Positions 1-7,813 of a DNA stretch of 64,000 nucleotides are shown in pieces (position 1 is the stretch's first letter; each line of letters opens with the position of its first letter). The DNA is from Rhodoferax antarcticus ANT.BR (GTDB taxonomy: Bacteria; Pseudomonadota; Gammaproteobacteria; Burkholderiales; Burkholderiaceae_C). The translations under genes were made by a program, and so were the position numbers. The stretch spans positions 124,001 through 188,000 of the forward strand of contig NZ_MSYM01000005.1 in assembly GCF_001938565.1 (NCBI RefSeq), given 5' to 3'. The notes beneath the pieces were generated by a model that did no database searches, had not been told where the DNA came from, and saw nothing but the letters and a program-made list of their open reading frames with translations.

Positions 1-106
1 ACACATCGGTCATTTCCAGATGCGGCGACACCGCCACCGCGATGCGTTTGAGCTCGCCCAGTTGTTCGAGTTGGGTGATGAAGTCTCTTAAATCTCTGTA
101 AGCCAC
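1..106 (-). CDS. ubiD: UbiD-type decarboxylase, N-terminal end only (partial)
   Basis: Only the first 35 codons are inside the window; the gene runs off the left edge. The peptide reads (V/M)[18 protein letters not shown], then [16 protein letters not shown], which matches the N-terminus of 3-octaprenyl-4-hydroxybenzoate carboxy-lyase. UbiD uses prenylated FMN to decarboxylate the ubiquinone precursor. The start is GTG at 106, preceded by a purine-rich AGAGAATAGAG stretch; no better ATG is in frame. The adjacent ubiX makes the prenyl-FMN cofactor, so the pair is functionally coherent. Identification rests on a short but distinctive stretch. Confidence 0.85.
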   Translation of the reverse strand, partial: MAYRDLRDFITQLEQLGELKRIAVAVSPHLEMTDV

Positions 107-204
107 AGCTCTATTCTCTAAAAATTGGAATGAAATAACAGTACGCAGTGCCCATGCATTCAGCTTTTATCCGCAGCGCACGCTGCTTGCCGCTGTCTGG
201 GCAT

Positions 205-804
205 TCATGGGGGTGTTAAGCCCGCCCAGCGTTGGCTGTTGGACTGCGCCAGACCGAGCAAATCGACCACGCGGCTTACCGTGTGGTCAACCATCTCGGC
301 GATGCTCTGGGGCTTTTGGTAGAACGCCGGTACTGGCGGGAAAATGATGCCACCCATCTCCGTCACGCTGGTCATGTTGCGCAGGTGCGCCAGGTTCAAG
401 GGCGTTTCACGCACCATCAGGATCAGGCGGCGACGTTCTTTGAGCATCACGTCGGCGGCACGGGTGATCAGGTTGTCAGACAGGCCATGGGCCACTGCCG
501 CCAACGTGCGCATGGAACACGGCGCGATGACCATGCCGTCGCACTGGAACGAGCCGCTGGCCAGCGCGGCACCCACGTCGCGCACCGGGTACAGCACATC
601 CGCCAACGCCTCGATTTGCGCGCGTGGCATGTCGAGCTCTTGCTGCAGATTGAGCCAACCCGCGTCGGACACCGTCAAATGGGTTTGTACGCCTTGCATG
701 TCGCGAAGCATCTGTAACAGGCGCACGCCGTAAAAGGCACCGCTGGCACCCGAGATAGCCACCACGATGCGCTTGGGCGCCACATTCACGGCAGCCTCAG
801 ACAT
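205..804 (-). CDS. ubiX: Flavin prenyltransferase UbiX
   Basis: 199 aa, the usual length of the family. UbiX joins dimethylallyl phosphate to FMN to make the prenyl-FMN cofactor used by UbiD. Visible hallmarks are the Rossmann-like GASGAFYG loop (about residues 19-26), the APCSMRT segment (94-100), RETPLN and the MGGIIFPPVPAFY segment near the C-terminus. It follows ubiT by 7 nt and precedes ubiD by about 100 nt, so it is probably read with the ubiUVT genes upstream. Nothing is odd in the reading frame. Confidence 0.95.
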   Translation of the reverse strand: MSEAAVNVAPKRIVVAISGASGAFYGVRLLQMLRDMQGVQTHLTVSDAGWLNLQQELDMPRAQIEALADVLYPVRDVGAALASGSFQCDGMVIAPCSMRTLAAVAHGLSDNLITRAADVMLKERRRLILMVRETPLNLAHLRNMTSVTEMGGIIFPPVPAFYQKPQSIAEMVDHTVSRVVDLLGLAQSNSQRWAGLTPP

Positions 805-811
805 GCGTTGA

Positions 812-1306
812 TCAACGTGGCCGCAGAGCCGCCAGACGTGCCATCAAATGCTCACGCGCCTGCGCCATGACATGACGCGGGTGCAATTGGGCAGCGTTGA
901 ACACCGGCAGTTCGATCGCGTCGATGGTGTTTTTGACCAGCAGGCCCAGTTCGGTGTCACCCTCCATGGCCAGGCGGCGGCTGAAAAACAGGGTGTCAGG
1001 GTCTTCCTGGCGGCGTGCCAGCAGCACAAAGTCATGCGCACTGGCGCTGATGGTCAGATCGGCTGCGCCGGTATTTTTACCAGCCACAAAGCGGCCGTGC
1101 TTCCACTCGAAGTCGAAAGCCCATTGCGCATCAGTCACGCGCAAGCGCAGCTTTTTGCCCAGCAGCATCTGGGTAACGTCCGGTGCCAACTGCTTGGCCA
1201 GCGCCAAATTCAGCGCGGTCACAAACAGCATGGAGCCCGGCAGCGGCGGCAGGCGGCCCAGCATCTGGCCAACAGGCTTGGGCAATACAAAAGGCTTGGC
1301 TGGCAT
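812..1306 (-). CDS. ubiT: Ubiquinone anaerobic biosynthesis accessory factor UbiT (SCP2 domain)
   Basis: 164 aa from the ATG at 1306, chosen because AAAGGA lies 7 nt upstream; a longer TTG-started reading has no ribosome site. The protein is a single SCP2-type lipid-binding domain, with PLPGSMLFVTALNLALA near the N-terminus and DLTISASAHDFVLLARRQ in the middle. UbiT is the anaerobic counterpart of UbiJ and is thought to present isoprenoid intermediates to the hydroxylating UbiU-UbiV complex. It lies 31 nt after ubiV, the order expected for an oxygen-independent ubiquinone operon. Confidence 0.9.
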   Translation of the reverse strand: MPAKPFVLPKPVGQMLGRLPPLPGSMLFVTALNLALAKQLAPDVTQMLLGKKLRLRVTDAQWAFDFEWKHGRFVAGKNTGAADLTISASAHDFVLLARRQEDPDTLFFSRRLAMEGDTELGLLVKNTIDAIELPVFNAAQLHPRHVMAQAREHLMARLAALRPR

Positions 1307-1337
1307 GGTGAGGTCCTTTGAAGGTCGCAAAAATGAA

Positions 1338-2243
1338 TCAGGCGGGAGCCAGTTCGGCGGACACGGTTTCCAGCCCGGGCTTGCCGTACCAGTAGCCGTT
1401 GCAGGCTTTCGCGGGCATCAGCGTCTGCAATTCGGCATTGGCTACATCGGCGCTGAGTTGGCCGCTGATGACCGCCTGGAACAGCGCAATGATGCGCTCA
1501 GTATGCTGAGCCTGCGGGCTGATGCGCAACACATCCACACCCAGCGCTTGCATATCGGCAATTTCCGGCAACAGGTTATAGACACGTGCCGACTGGGTCT
1601 GGATGCCGTTGAGCACCAGAAATTCTTCATTCTCGCGGGTGCGCATGAGCAAGCCGTCAGGGTAGTCGATGCATTTGAACTGGCAGTCGTCCTTGGGCAG
1701 GTTGGCGTGGCGCGCGGTAAAACAACGTGCCGAGAACGCCAGCGGCATGCGGCCATAGGCAAACACCTCGGTCTGCAGGCCTGCCGGTCGACCCTGGTGA
1801 ATCAGCGCCAGATCAGCCCGCCCCAACTCCAGCGGCAGCACCCAGCGGTGCATGCCCAGCGGGGCCATCCAAGCCAGCGTGGGCAGGTTGTAGATATTGA
1901 GGTGCGGCCCACCGACAAACGGCACCTTGTTTTCAACGCAACGCACAGCGCCCATGTCGTTGGCTTCGACCATGAACTCACCGTTGTCGGCAATCTTGTG
2001 CAGCACGGTCACATCGGCACCGGACTCAATCAGCACCTGGGTGGACAGCACCACCTCTTTGCCGCCATCACGCAGTTTTCTGGCAATGTCGATCCAGTCT
2101 GACAAGCGCAGTTCGTGGCGGCGTGAGCACACGGCCTCGCCCAGATAAACGATATCGACCGGGCTGCTGGCCACTGCCTCATAAAAAGCCAGCACCTGCT
2201 CGCGTGGCCAGTAGTAAAGAAGGGGGCCTAGAGAGAGTTTCAT
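1338..2243 (-). CDS. ubiV: UbiV, U32-family Fe-S subunit of the oxygen-independent ubiquinone hydroxylase
   Basis: 301 aa from the ATG at 2243 (GGAAGTGA upstream). With this start the putative 4Fe-4S cysteines are C39, C174, C187 and C191. The first matches the known E. coli numbering (C39), and the 13- and 4-residue spacings of the last three also match the family. UbiV acts with UbiU to hydroxylate the ubiquinone ring without O2, using prephenate as the oxygen source in studied organisms. It starts 5 nt after the ubiU stop, so the two subunits are translationally linked. Confidence 0.95.
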   Translation of the reverse strand: MKLSLGPLLYYWPREQVLAFYEAVASSPVDIVYLGEAVCSRRHELRLSDWIDIARKLRDGGKEVVLSTQVLIESGADVTVLHKIADNGEFMVEANDMGAVRCVENKVPFVGGPHLNIYNLPTLAWMAPLGMHRWVLPLELGRADLALIHQGRPAGLQTEVFAYGRMPLAFSARCFTARHANLPKDDCQFKCIDYPDGLLMRTRENEEFLVLNGIQTQSARVYNLLPEIADMQALGVDVLRISPQAQHTERIIALFQAVISGQLSADVANAELQTLMPAKACNGYWYGKPGLETVSAELAPA

Positions 2244-2248
2244 CGGGA

Positions 2249-3307
2249 TCACTTCCACGGGCGGTGATAAGCGCCCAAGGTATGTTGCTGGCCTTCGGCC
2301 ACCTTGTCCAGATCACTGACCCAAGACGGTTTGGCGGTGTAGCGGTGCGGGTTGTCGCGGCAGCTGTCAATGGCTTGCCGCCACACCTTGGTGACCTGCG
2401 CCACGTAAGCCGGGCTGCGCTGGCGGCCCTCAATTTTGATGGCGCGCACGCCCATATTCATCAATTGCGGCAGCAAACTCAGGGTGTTGAGGCTGGTAGG
2501 CTCTTCGATGGCGTAATAGTTGTGGTCGTCTTCCACATCAAAGCGGCCTTTGCACAGCGTGGGGTAACCGGCGTTTTCGCCGGGAGCGTAACGGTCGATC
2601 AGCACGCCGTTCAGGCGCGACTCGCGGCCTTGCGGCGTTTCAACCCAGCGCACCGCCTTCGGGGGTGAACACACGCCATTGCTGTTGGGGGCCTCGCCGG
2701 TGACGTAGCTGGACAAGGCACAGCGCCCTTCCACCATCACACACAGGCTGCCAAAGCCAAACACTTCGATCTCGATCGGCGTCTTGGCCATGAGCTGCTC
2801 AACCTGCGTCATGGACAGCACGCGCGGCAGCACCGCCCTGGAGATGCCAAAGTGCTGGTAATAGAAGTCCAGCGCCTCAAAATTGGTGGCCGAGCCCTGC
2901 ACCGACAAGTGCAGGCGCAGCTGCGGCTGGTGTTTGACGGCGTAAGCCATCAGGCCCGGGTCCGCCAGAATCACCGCATCCACGCCGCTGTCAGCCGCCC
3001 GGTCCAGCGCGCCACACCAGACATCGGTCTTGGCGGCCTGCGGGTAGGTATTGAGTGCCACAAACACCTTGCGCCCACGCTCATGGGCGTAGCGGATGCC
3101 GGTAGCAATGGCCGCGGCGTCAAAGTTCAGGCCGGCAAAGTTGCGCGCATTGGTGGCATCGCGAAAGCCCAGGTACACACAGTCGGCACCGTTGTCCACG
3201 GCCGCCTTGAGCGCGGGCAGGCTGCCAGCGGGGCAGACCAGTTCCATGGGTACATTGGCAACTACCCCAGCCGGGGTGGGCGGTGAAGAATCAGCAACAG
3301 TAGGCAT
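2249..3307 (-). CDS. ubiU: UbiU, U32-family Fe-S subunit of the oxygen-independent ubiquinone hydroxylase
   Basis: Shares the UbiU layout: MELVCPAGSLPALKAAVDNG, the TNARNFAGLNF segment, the cysteine cluster SLCVMVEGRC...GVC...TLCKG (spacings 7, 17 and 39, as in E. coli), KIEGRQRSPAYV, and the C-terminal TLGAYHRPW. The E. coli-like start would be the ATG at 3247. I extend to the ATG at 3307, which adds 20 residues; neither has a strong ribosome site, so the start is uncertain. It is the first gene of the ubiUVT-ubiX-ubiD run and has an FNR-like site about 80 nt upstream. Partner of UbiV. Confidence 0.93.
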   Translation of the reverse strand: MPTVADSSPPTPAGVVANVPMELVCPAGSLPALKAAVDNGADCVYLGFRDATNARNFAGLNFDAAAIATGIRYAHERGRKVFVALNTYPQAAKTDVWCGALDRAADSGVDAVILADPGLMAYAVKHQPQLRLHLSVQGSATNFEALDFYYQHFGISRAVLPRVLSMTQVEQLMAKTPIEIEVFGFGSLCVMVEGRCALSSYVTGEAPNSNGVCSPPKAVRWVETPQGRESRLNGVLIDRYAPGENAGYPTLCKGRFDVEDDHNYYAIEEPTSLNTLSLLPQLMNMGVRAIKIEGRQRSPAYVAQVTKVWRQAIDSCRDNPHRYTAKPSWVSDLDKVAEGQQHTLGAYHRPWK

Positions 3308-3387
3308 AAAGTCGTGGCTGGGCGTCCGGCAAGGCAGTACCCATAGAGTCAAGGCAGCGAGGGTAACCATGCGGGTGCACCAAGTAA

Positions 3388-3401
3388 ATGATGTAGGTCA
3401 A
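3388..3401 (-). promoter_or_regulatory. FNR/ANR-type box upstream of ubiU
   Basis: On the minus strand the site reads TTGACCTACATCAT, matching 8 of the 10 fixed positions of the FNR consensus TTGAT-N4-ATCAA. It points at ubiU and lies about 80 nt before the chosen start. Anaerobic, FNR-dependent expression of ubiUVT is known in E. coli, so the position makes biological sense. No strong -10 element was seen downstream. Confidence 0.55.
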
Positions 3402-3470
3402 CCCAAAGCGAAAAAACGCTGCCTTTTGCCGATGGCCCGCCAAAGGCATCTATCAGGTGAGCGAAAAAAC

Positions 3471-3519
3471 GCTATTATTTATATAGCTTTTAACGCTTGC
3501 TGTATAGGGGTTAGATGCC
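3471..3519 (+). repeat. Interspersed 48-bp repeat, copy 1 (forward)
   Basis: Reads GCTATTATTTATATAGC, then CGCTTGCTG, then ATAGGGGTTAGATGCC. A diverged copy of the family whose best copy is at 12151. It lies between the 3' end of the phn acetyltransferase gene and the ubiU promoter. Confidence 0.7.
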
Positions 3520-3558
3520 AAATTTACCAGAATTATGTGTGCACCAGCCAGATGCGAT

Positions 3559-4206
3559 TCAGGGCGCGTATTTGGCCAAAAAGCTGCGCAGGTCACGAAA
3601 ATCGGGCAGGCGCTCGGTCAGCATGTCGTGATCCCAGTCCCACCAGGCGGTGGCTTCCAGCGCCTGGGCAATGGCGCGGGGAAAGCGCTGGCGTAACACT
3701 TTGGCCGCGACGCCACCGACGATGGTGTAGGGTGCCACGTCCTTGGTAACCACCGCATTGCTGCCTACCACCGCACCGTTGCCAATGCGCACCCCGGGCA
3801 TGATGACCGCGCCGTGGCCGATCCAGGTGTCGTGCCCAATCATCACGCGCTGGCGGGCACGCCAGGCAAAGAAGTCGGCATCGTCTTGGTCATCCATGCC
3901 GTAATAGGTGCGCCGGTAGGTAAAGTGGTGCAGCGTGGGCCACTCCACCGGGTGAAAGCCGGGGTTGATGCGCACCATGGATGCAATGTTGGCGAACTTG
4001 CCGATGTCAGTCGACATCAGGTCGCAGTTCGAACCCAAGTACGCGTAGTCATCCAGCAGGCAGTTTTCCAGGCGCGAATGCTCGCCCACTTGGGTGTAGC
4101 GGCCAAAACGACAGTCGCGCACCACCGCGCTGTCAGCCAGCGTGGGTGCCAGGCCCAGCTGCACGGCGGGGCCAACGTTAAAGGCGTCGATGTGGGTGTA
4201 GCTCAC
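3559..4206 (-). CDS. Hexapeptide-repeat acetyltransferase of the phosphonate operon
   Basis: 215 aa, starting at GTG 4206 with GGAG upstream. The protein is a left-handed beta-helix acyltransferase of the xenobiotic/chloramphenicol acetyltransferase type. Hexapeptide turns are visible around [31 protein letters not shown] and [20 protein letters not shown], with a [12 protein letters not shown] tail. Members of this family are recurrently encoded in C-P lyase operons. It follows phnM by 24 nt and is the last gene of the phnG-M run. The substrate is unknown; a role comparable to PhnO (N-acetylation of aminophosphonates) is a guess from context. Confidence 0.85.
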   Translation of the reverse strand: MSYTHIDAFNVGPAVQLGLAPTLADSAVVRDCRFGRYTQVGEHSRLENCLLDDYAYLGSNCDLMSTDIGKFANIASMVRINPGFHPVEWPTLHHFTYRRTYYGMDDQDDADFFAWRARQRVMIGHDTWIGHGAVIMPGVRIGNGAVVGSNAVVTKDVAPYTIVGGVAAKVLRQRFPRAIAQALEATAWWDWDHDMLTERLPDFRDLRSFLAKYAP

Positions 4207-4230
4207 GGCAAACGCTCCAAAATAACTTGA

Positions 4231-5373
4231 TCAAAAAGTGCGCTTGCCGGCCACCCAGGTTTCCAGCACCGAGGGCATGCCGACGCGGTTCATGCGCACG
4301 CGCAGCAAGTCAGCGCGCTGGCCCACAGCCACGTCACCGCGGTCGGTCAGCCCGATGGCGCGCGCCGGGTTGCAGGTGACCGTGCGCACCGCCTTGGGCA
4401 GCGTCCAGCCCTGCAGCGGTGCCAGCATGAAGGTGGCCATCAGCAGGCTGCTGGGCACGTAGTCGGACGAAAAAATGTCCAGCAAATCAAGCTGCGCCAG
4501 CTCGGCCGCCGATACATTGCCTGAGTGCGAGCCGCCCTTGACCATGTTGGGCCCGCCCATGATGATGGCCATATTGGCATCGCGCGCGGCCTGCGCAGCC
4601 GCCACCGTGGTCGGAAATTCCGACATGCCCACGCCTTCTTCAACCGCCTGGGCAATATCAGACAACAGCGTGTCATCGTGGCTGGCCAGCGGCAGGCTGC
4701 GCGCCTGGCATTCGCGCACGATCTCAATGCGGTGCGGTGGCGAGTAGGCTTGCTGATCGGCCTTGCGCTGGGCGATCATGGCATCAAATTCGGCGTCGCT
4801 GTAGCGCCCATTGCGCTCGGTGTAACGGCGGTAGCTTTTGAGGTCACGCCACTGGCGCTGACCGGGCGTGTGGTCCATCATGCTGACGAGTTTGAGTAAG
4901 GAGTCATCGGCATATTGGTGAAACACCTCCAGCATGTCGGGGGCCGACAACTCGCAGCGCAGGTGCAACAGGTGCTCGACGCGCAACAGACCTTCTTCAC
5001 GGCACTGGTGCAGCGCGGCAATCGAGGTGTGCTGGGTCTGGCAGCGTGGGCCGCCCTCATCCAGGTCGCCAATCACCACCGAATCCAGCACCGTGGTGAT
5101 GCCCGCCGCCGCGCATTGCGCATCGTGCACGGTCATGGCCGAGTGCGCGTTCCACAGCACGCCGGGGCGTGGCGACAGGTGTTTTTCAAGGTTGTCGGTA
5201 TGCAACTCAACCAGGCCCGGCATCAGCCAGTCGCCGGCCCAGTCCTGTGCCTCGGGCAGCGCGGTGTTGCTGCGGTCAATGGCGCTGATCAGGCCGTCTT
5301 TAACGACCAAAGTGCCGGTGAATTCATCGTCCGTGGTGATGATGCGGGCGTTGCAGATGATGTGCTGTGTCAT
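4231..5373 (-). CDS. phnM: Alpha-D-ribose 1-methylphosphonate 5-triphosphate diphosphatase PhnM
   Basis: 380 aa, an amidohydrolase-fold enzyme. It removes pyrophosphate from the ribose methylphosphonate triphosphate intermediate made by PhnGHIL, giving the PhnJ substrate. The metal site is visible in LHTDNLEKHLSPRPGV (from about residue 57), followed by HDAQCAAAGITTVLDS, the DHTPGQRQW segment and the late ASHDD motif. The C-terminal NPARAIGLTDRGDVAVGQRA is typical of cyclic amidohydrolases. It starts 18 nt after phnL. Confidence 0.95.
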   Translation of the reverse strand: MTQHIICNARIITTDDEFTGTLVVKDGLISAIDRSNTALPEAQDWAGDWLMPGLVELHTDNLEKHLSPRPGVLWNAHSAMTVHDAQCAAAGITTVLDSVVIGDLDEGGPRCQTQHTSIAALHQCREEGLLRVEHLLHLRCELSAPDMLEVFHQYADDSLLKLVSMMDHTPGQRQWRDLKSYRRYTERNGRYSDAEFDAMIAQRKADQQAYSPPHRIEIVRECQARSLPLASHDDTLLSDIAQAVEEGVGMSEFPTTVAAAQAARDANMAIIMGGPNMVKGGSHSGNVSAAELAQLDLLDIFSSDYVPSSLLMATFMLAPLQGWTLPKAVRTVTCNPARAIGLTDRGDVAVGQRADLLRVRMNRVGMPSVLETWVAGKRTF

Positions 5374-5391
5374 GGGGTGTGTCCTGGTCAG

Positions 5392-6090
5392 TCAGATGGG
5401 TTTTCGGTATTGCTCGACATCAAACCGGCGCGTGGCGACGGCCTCGCGCACTTCATCATCATGAAAAATGCCCACGATGGCGCTGCCCTGGGCGCGTGCG
5501 GCGCGAATCAGCTCGACCACCACGCGGCGGTTGTCTGCATCAAGCGAGGCGGTCGGTTCATCAAGCAATAAAACCGGTGGCGCGGTGATCATGCCGTGCG
5601 CAATGTTGACGCGCTGCTGCTCGCCACCTGAAAACGTGGCGGGTGGCAGGCTCCACAAGTGCGGCTGCAGGTTCAGCCGGGTGAGCCACTGCGCGGCCTG
5701 CTCGCGGGCGCTTTCCGCGGCCACGCCCATGCGGCGCAGCGGGTCGGCCACGATGTCGATCGTGGACACCCGTGGAATCACGCGCAAAAACTGCGACACA
5801 TAGCCCAGCGTGCGACGGCGCACCTCAAACACCTCACGCGGGGCGGCACTGGTCATGTTGACCCAGCGGCCCTCGTGGCGCACCCGCACGTCGCCGCTAC
5901 TGGCCCCGTAGTTGCCGTACAGGCAGCGCAGCAATGAGCTTTTGCCGCTGCCCGAGTGCCCGGTCAGCGCCAGGCACTCACCGGGCTGCACGCTCAGATC
6001 GATATTGGCAAACACCGGCAGTTGCTGGCCACCCCGGCCATGCAGGGTGAAGGTTTTGGATAAGGCCAGGGTTTCAAGTAAAGCGGTCAT
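5392..6090 (-). CDS. phnL: C-P lyase ABC-type ATPase PhnL
   Basis: 232 aa ABC ATPase with Walker A GHSGSGKSS, signature FSGGEQQRVNIAHGM, and Walker B LLLDEPTASLD. The conserved YVSQFLRVIPRVSTIDIV and RRMGV segments are characteristic of PhnL rather than of importer ATPases. PhnL works with PhnGHI in the nucleotide-dependent step that builds the ribose-phosphonate intermediate. Its ATG overlaps the phnK stop (ATGA, 6087-6090), so translation is coupled. Confidence 0.95.
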   Translation of the reverse strand: MTALLETLALSKTFTLHGRGGQQLPVFANIDLSVQPGECLALTGHSGSGKSSLLRCLYGNYGASSGDVRVRHEGRWVNMTSAAPREVFEVRRRTLGYVSQFLRVIPRVSTIDIVADPLRRMGVAAESAREQAAQWLTRLNLQPHLWSLPPATFSGGEQQRVNIAHGMITAPPVLLLDEPTASLDADNRRVVVELIRAARAQGSAIVGIFHDDEVREAVATRRFDVEQYRKPI

Positions 6091-6893
6091 GGTGTCAGTA
6101 CCGAGGAAACAAGCAGTTGGGTATACGGGTGTTGCGGGTCGTCCAGCACGCGGTCGGTCAGGCCTTGCTCGACCACCAGGCCATCTTTCATCACCAGCAT
6201 GCGCTGCGCCAGCAGCCGCGCCACTGCCAGATCATGGGTGACCACAACGGCGGCCAGTTGCAGGTCGTCCACCAGTTCGCGCAGCAAGTCCAGCAGCCGA
6301 GCCTGCACCGACACATCCAGCCCGGTGGTCGGCTCGTCCATGAACACCAGACGCGGGTGCGTCACCAGATTGCGGGCAATTTGCAGGCGCTGCTGCATGC
6401 CGCCCGAGTAAGTAGCGGGCAGGTCATCGATACGGCCGGTGTCGAGCTCGACGCGCTGCATCCAAGACAGCGCCTCGCCGCGCAGCTTGCCGTAGTGGCG
6501 CGCGCCCAGTGCCATCAGGCGCTCACCGACATTGGCCCCGCCGGAGACCGCCATGCGCAGGCCGTCGCGGGCATGTTGCTCGACAAAACCCCAGTCGGTA
6601 CGCGCCAGCCAGCGCAGGCGCGCCTCGGACAGCATCGCCAGATCGGTCAAGCCAGCAGCGTCGCGTTCAGACTCGGCACGCAGGTCGTAATGCACCGAGC
6701 CCTGGTCACAGGCCAGCCGTGCCGCCAGCAAACGCAACAAAGTGCTTTTGCCCGAGCCCGACTCGCCCACCACCGCCAGCACTTCGCCTGGGTACAAATC
6801 AAAACTGACACCACGGCAGGCCCAGCGCGGCTGGCCCTGGTGCATAAAGGCCTTGCCCGCGTCACGGGCGCTGAGCAACACATCGGCTGTCAT
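6087..6893 (-). CDS. phnK: C-P lyase complex ABC-type ATPase PhnK
   Basis: 268 aa from the ATG at 6893, which overlaps the phnJ stop by the ATGA arrangement; a longer upstream reading is an artefact. ABC ATPase with Walker A GESGSGKST, signature YSGGMQQRLQIARNL, Walker B VFMDEPTTGLD and the H-loop VVTHD. PhnK binds the PhnGHIJ core and is needed for phosphonate breakdown in vivo. Its layout resembles oligopeptide importer ATPases, but the phnJ-phnK-phnL order fixes the identity. Confidence 0.95.
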   Translation of the reverse strand: MTADVLLSARDAGKAFMHQGQPRWACRGVSFDLYPGEVLAVVGESGSGKSTLLRLLAARLACDQGSVHYDLRAESERDAAGLTDLAMLSEARLRWLARTDWGFVEQHARDGLRMAVSGGANVGERLMALGARHYGKLRGEALSWMQRVELDTGRIDDLPATYSGGMQQRLQIARNLVTHPRLVFMDEPTTGLDVSVQARLLDLLRELVDDLQLAAVVVTHDLAVARLLAQRMLVMKDGLVVEQGLTDRVLDDPQHPYTQLLVSSVLTP

Positions 6894-7813
6894 GCGGCCT
6901 CCTGATTGGGGGGTTGGGCGCTGGCGGGCTCGCTGGCCAGCACATTGCGCAGCGTTACCGCCTGCTGGCTGCCGACATGGCCGGCCTCGCGGCGCTCCTG
7001 ACAATAGTCGCTGTCGGAGCAGACGAACAAGCGGCTGCCGGCATCGTCCACGATCATTTCGTCCAGGTAGCTTTGGTCGGCACCGCACAGCGCGCAGGCG
7101 TGTTCCCAGTGCTGCACTTCAAATGGATGGTCTTCAAAGTCAAGGCTACGCACTGCGGTGTAGGGCGGCACGGCATACAAGCGCTTTTCACGGCCCGCGC
7201 CAAACAATTGCAGCGCCGGGTTCATGTGCATCTTGGGGTTGTCGAATTTTGGAATCGGTGAGGGCGACATCAGGTAGCGCTCGTTGACCATGACCGGGTA
7301 GTCATAGGCGTGCGAGATCGCGCCCATCTGGGCAATGTCTTCATACAAGCGCACATGCATCAGGCCGTAATCGGTCAGCGCGTGCATCTTGATAGCCTCA
7401 GCGCGGCTCGGTTCTAGGCGGAACAGCGGCTCGGGCATGGGCACCTGGTAGACCAGGATTTGTGCCTCGGTCAGCGGCTGCTCAGGAATGCGGTGGCGCG
7501 TCTGAATCAATGTCGCCTCAAGCGTTTTCTCGGTCGTTTTCACGCCGGTGGTGCGGGCAAAAAAGCGCCGTATATTGACCGCGTTGGTGGTGTCGTCCGA
7601 GCCTTGGTCGATCACCTTGAGTACATCGCTTTGGCCGATGATGCTGGCCGTGATCTGCACGCCGCCGGTGCCCCAACCGTAAGCAAATGGCATTTCGCGC
7701 GAGCCAAACGGCACTTGGTAGCCGGGCACGGCGACGGCCTTGAGCAGCGCACGGCGAATGTGCTTCTTGGTGCGCTCGTCCAGAAAGGCAAAGTTGTAAT
7801 GGGTGTCCATCAT
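6890..7813 (-). CDS. phnJ: Alpha-D-ribose 1-methylphosphonate 5-phosphate C-P lyase PhnJ
   Basis: 307 aa radical-SAM enzyme that breaks the carbon-phosphorus bond. The four family cysteines are present as C240, C243, C265 and C271 (CALC...FVCSDSDYC), one residue lower than E. coli C241/C244/C266/C272. Thus the cluster ligands and the catalytic thiyl cysteine are conserved. The glycine proposed to carry the glycyl radical lies in PGYQVPFGSREMPFAYGWG at G31. The start at 7813 overlaps the phnI stop (ATGA). All catalytic residues appear intact. Confidence 0.97.
   Translation of the reverse strand: MMDTHYNFAFLDERTKKHIRRALLKAVAVPGYQVPFGSREMPFAYGWGTGGVQITASIIGQSDVLKVIDQGSDDTTNAVNIRRFFARTTGVKTTEKTLEATLIQTRHRIPEQPLTEAQILVYQVPMPEPLFRLEPSRAEAIKMHALTDYGLMHVRLYEDIAQMGAISHAYDYPVMVNERYLMSPSPIPKFDNPKMHMNPALQLFGAGREKRLYAVPPYTAVRSLDFEDHPFEVQHWEHACALCGADQSYLDEMIVDDAGSRLFVCSDSDYCQERREAGHVGSQQAVTLRNVLASEPASAQPPNQEAA

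Noticed and set aside
6894..7088. N-terminal extension of phnK
   Set aside because: The extra 65 residues are Arg-rich, overlap phnJ in another frame and are not in PhnK proteins; the ATG at 6893 overlapping the phnJ stop is the natural start.
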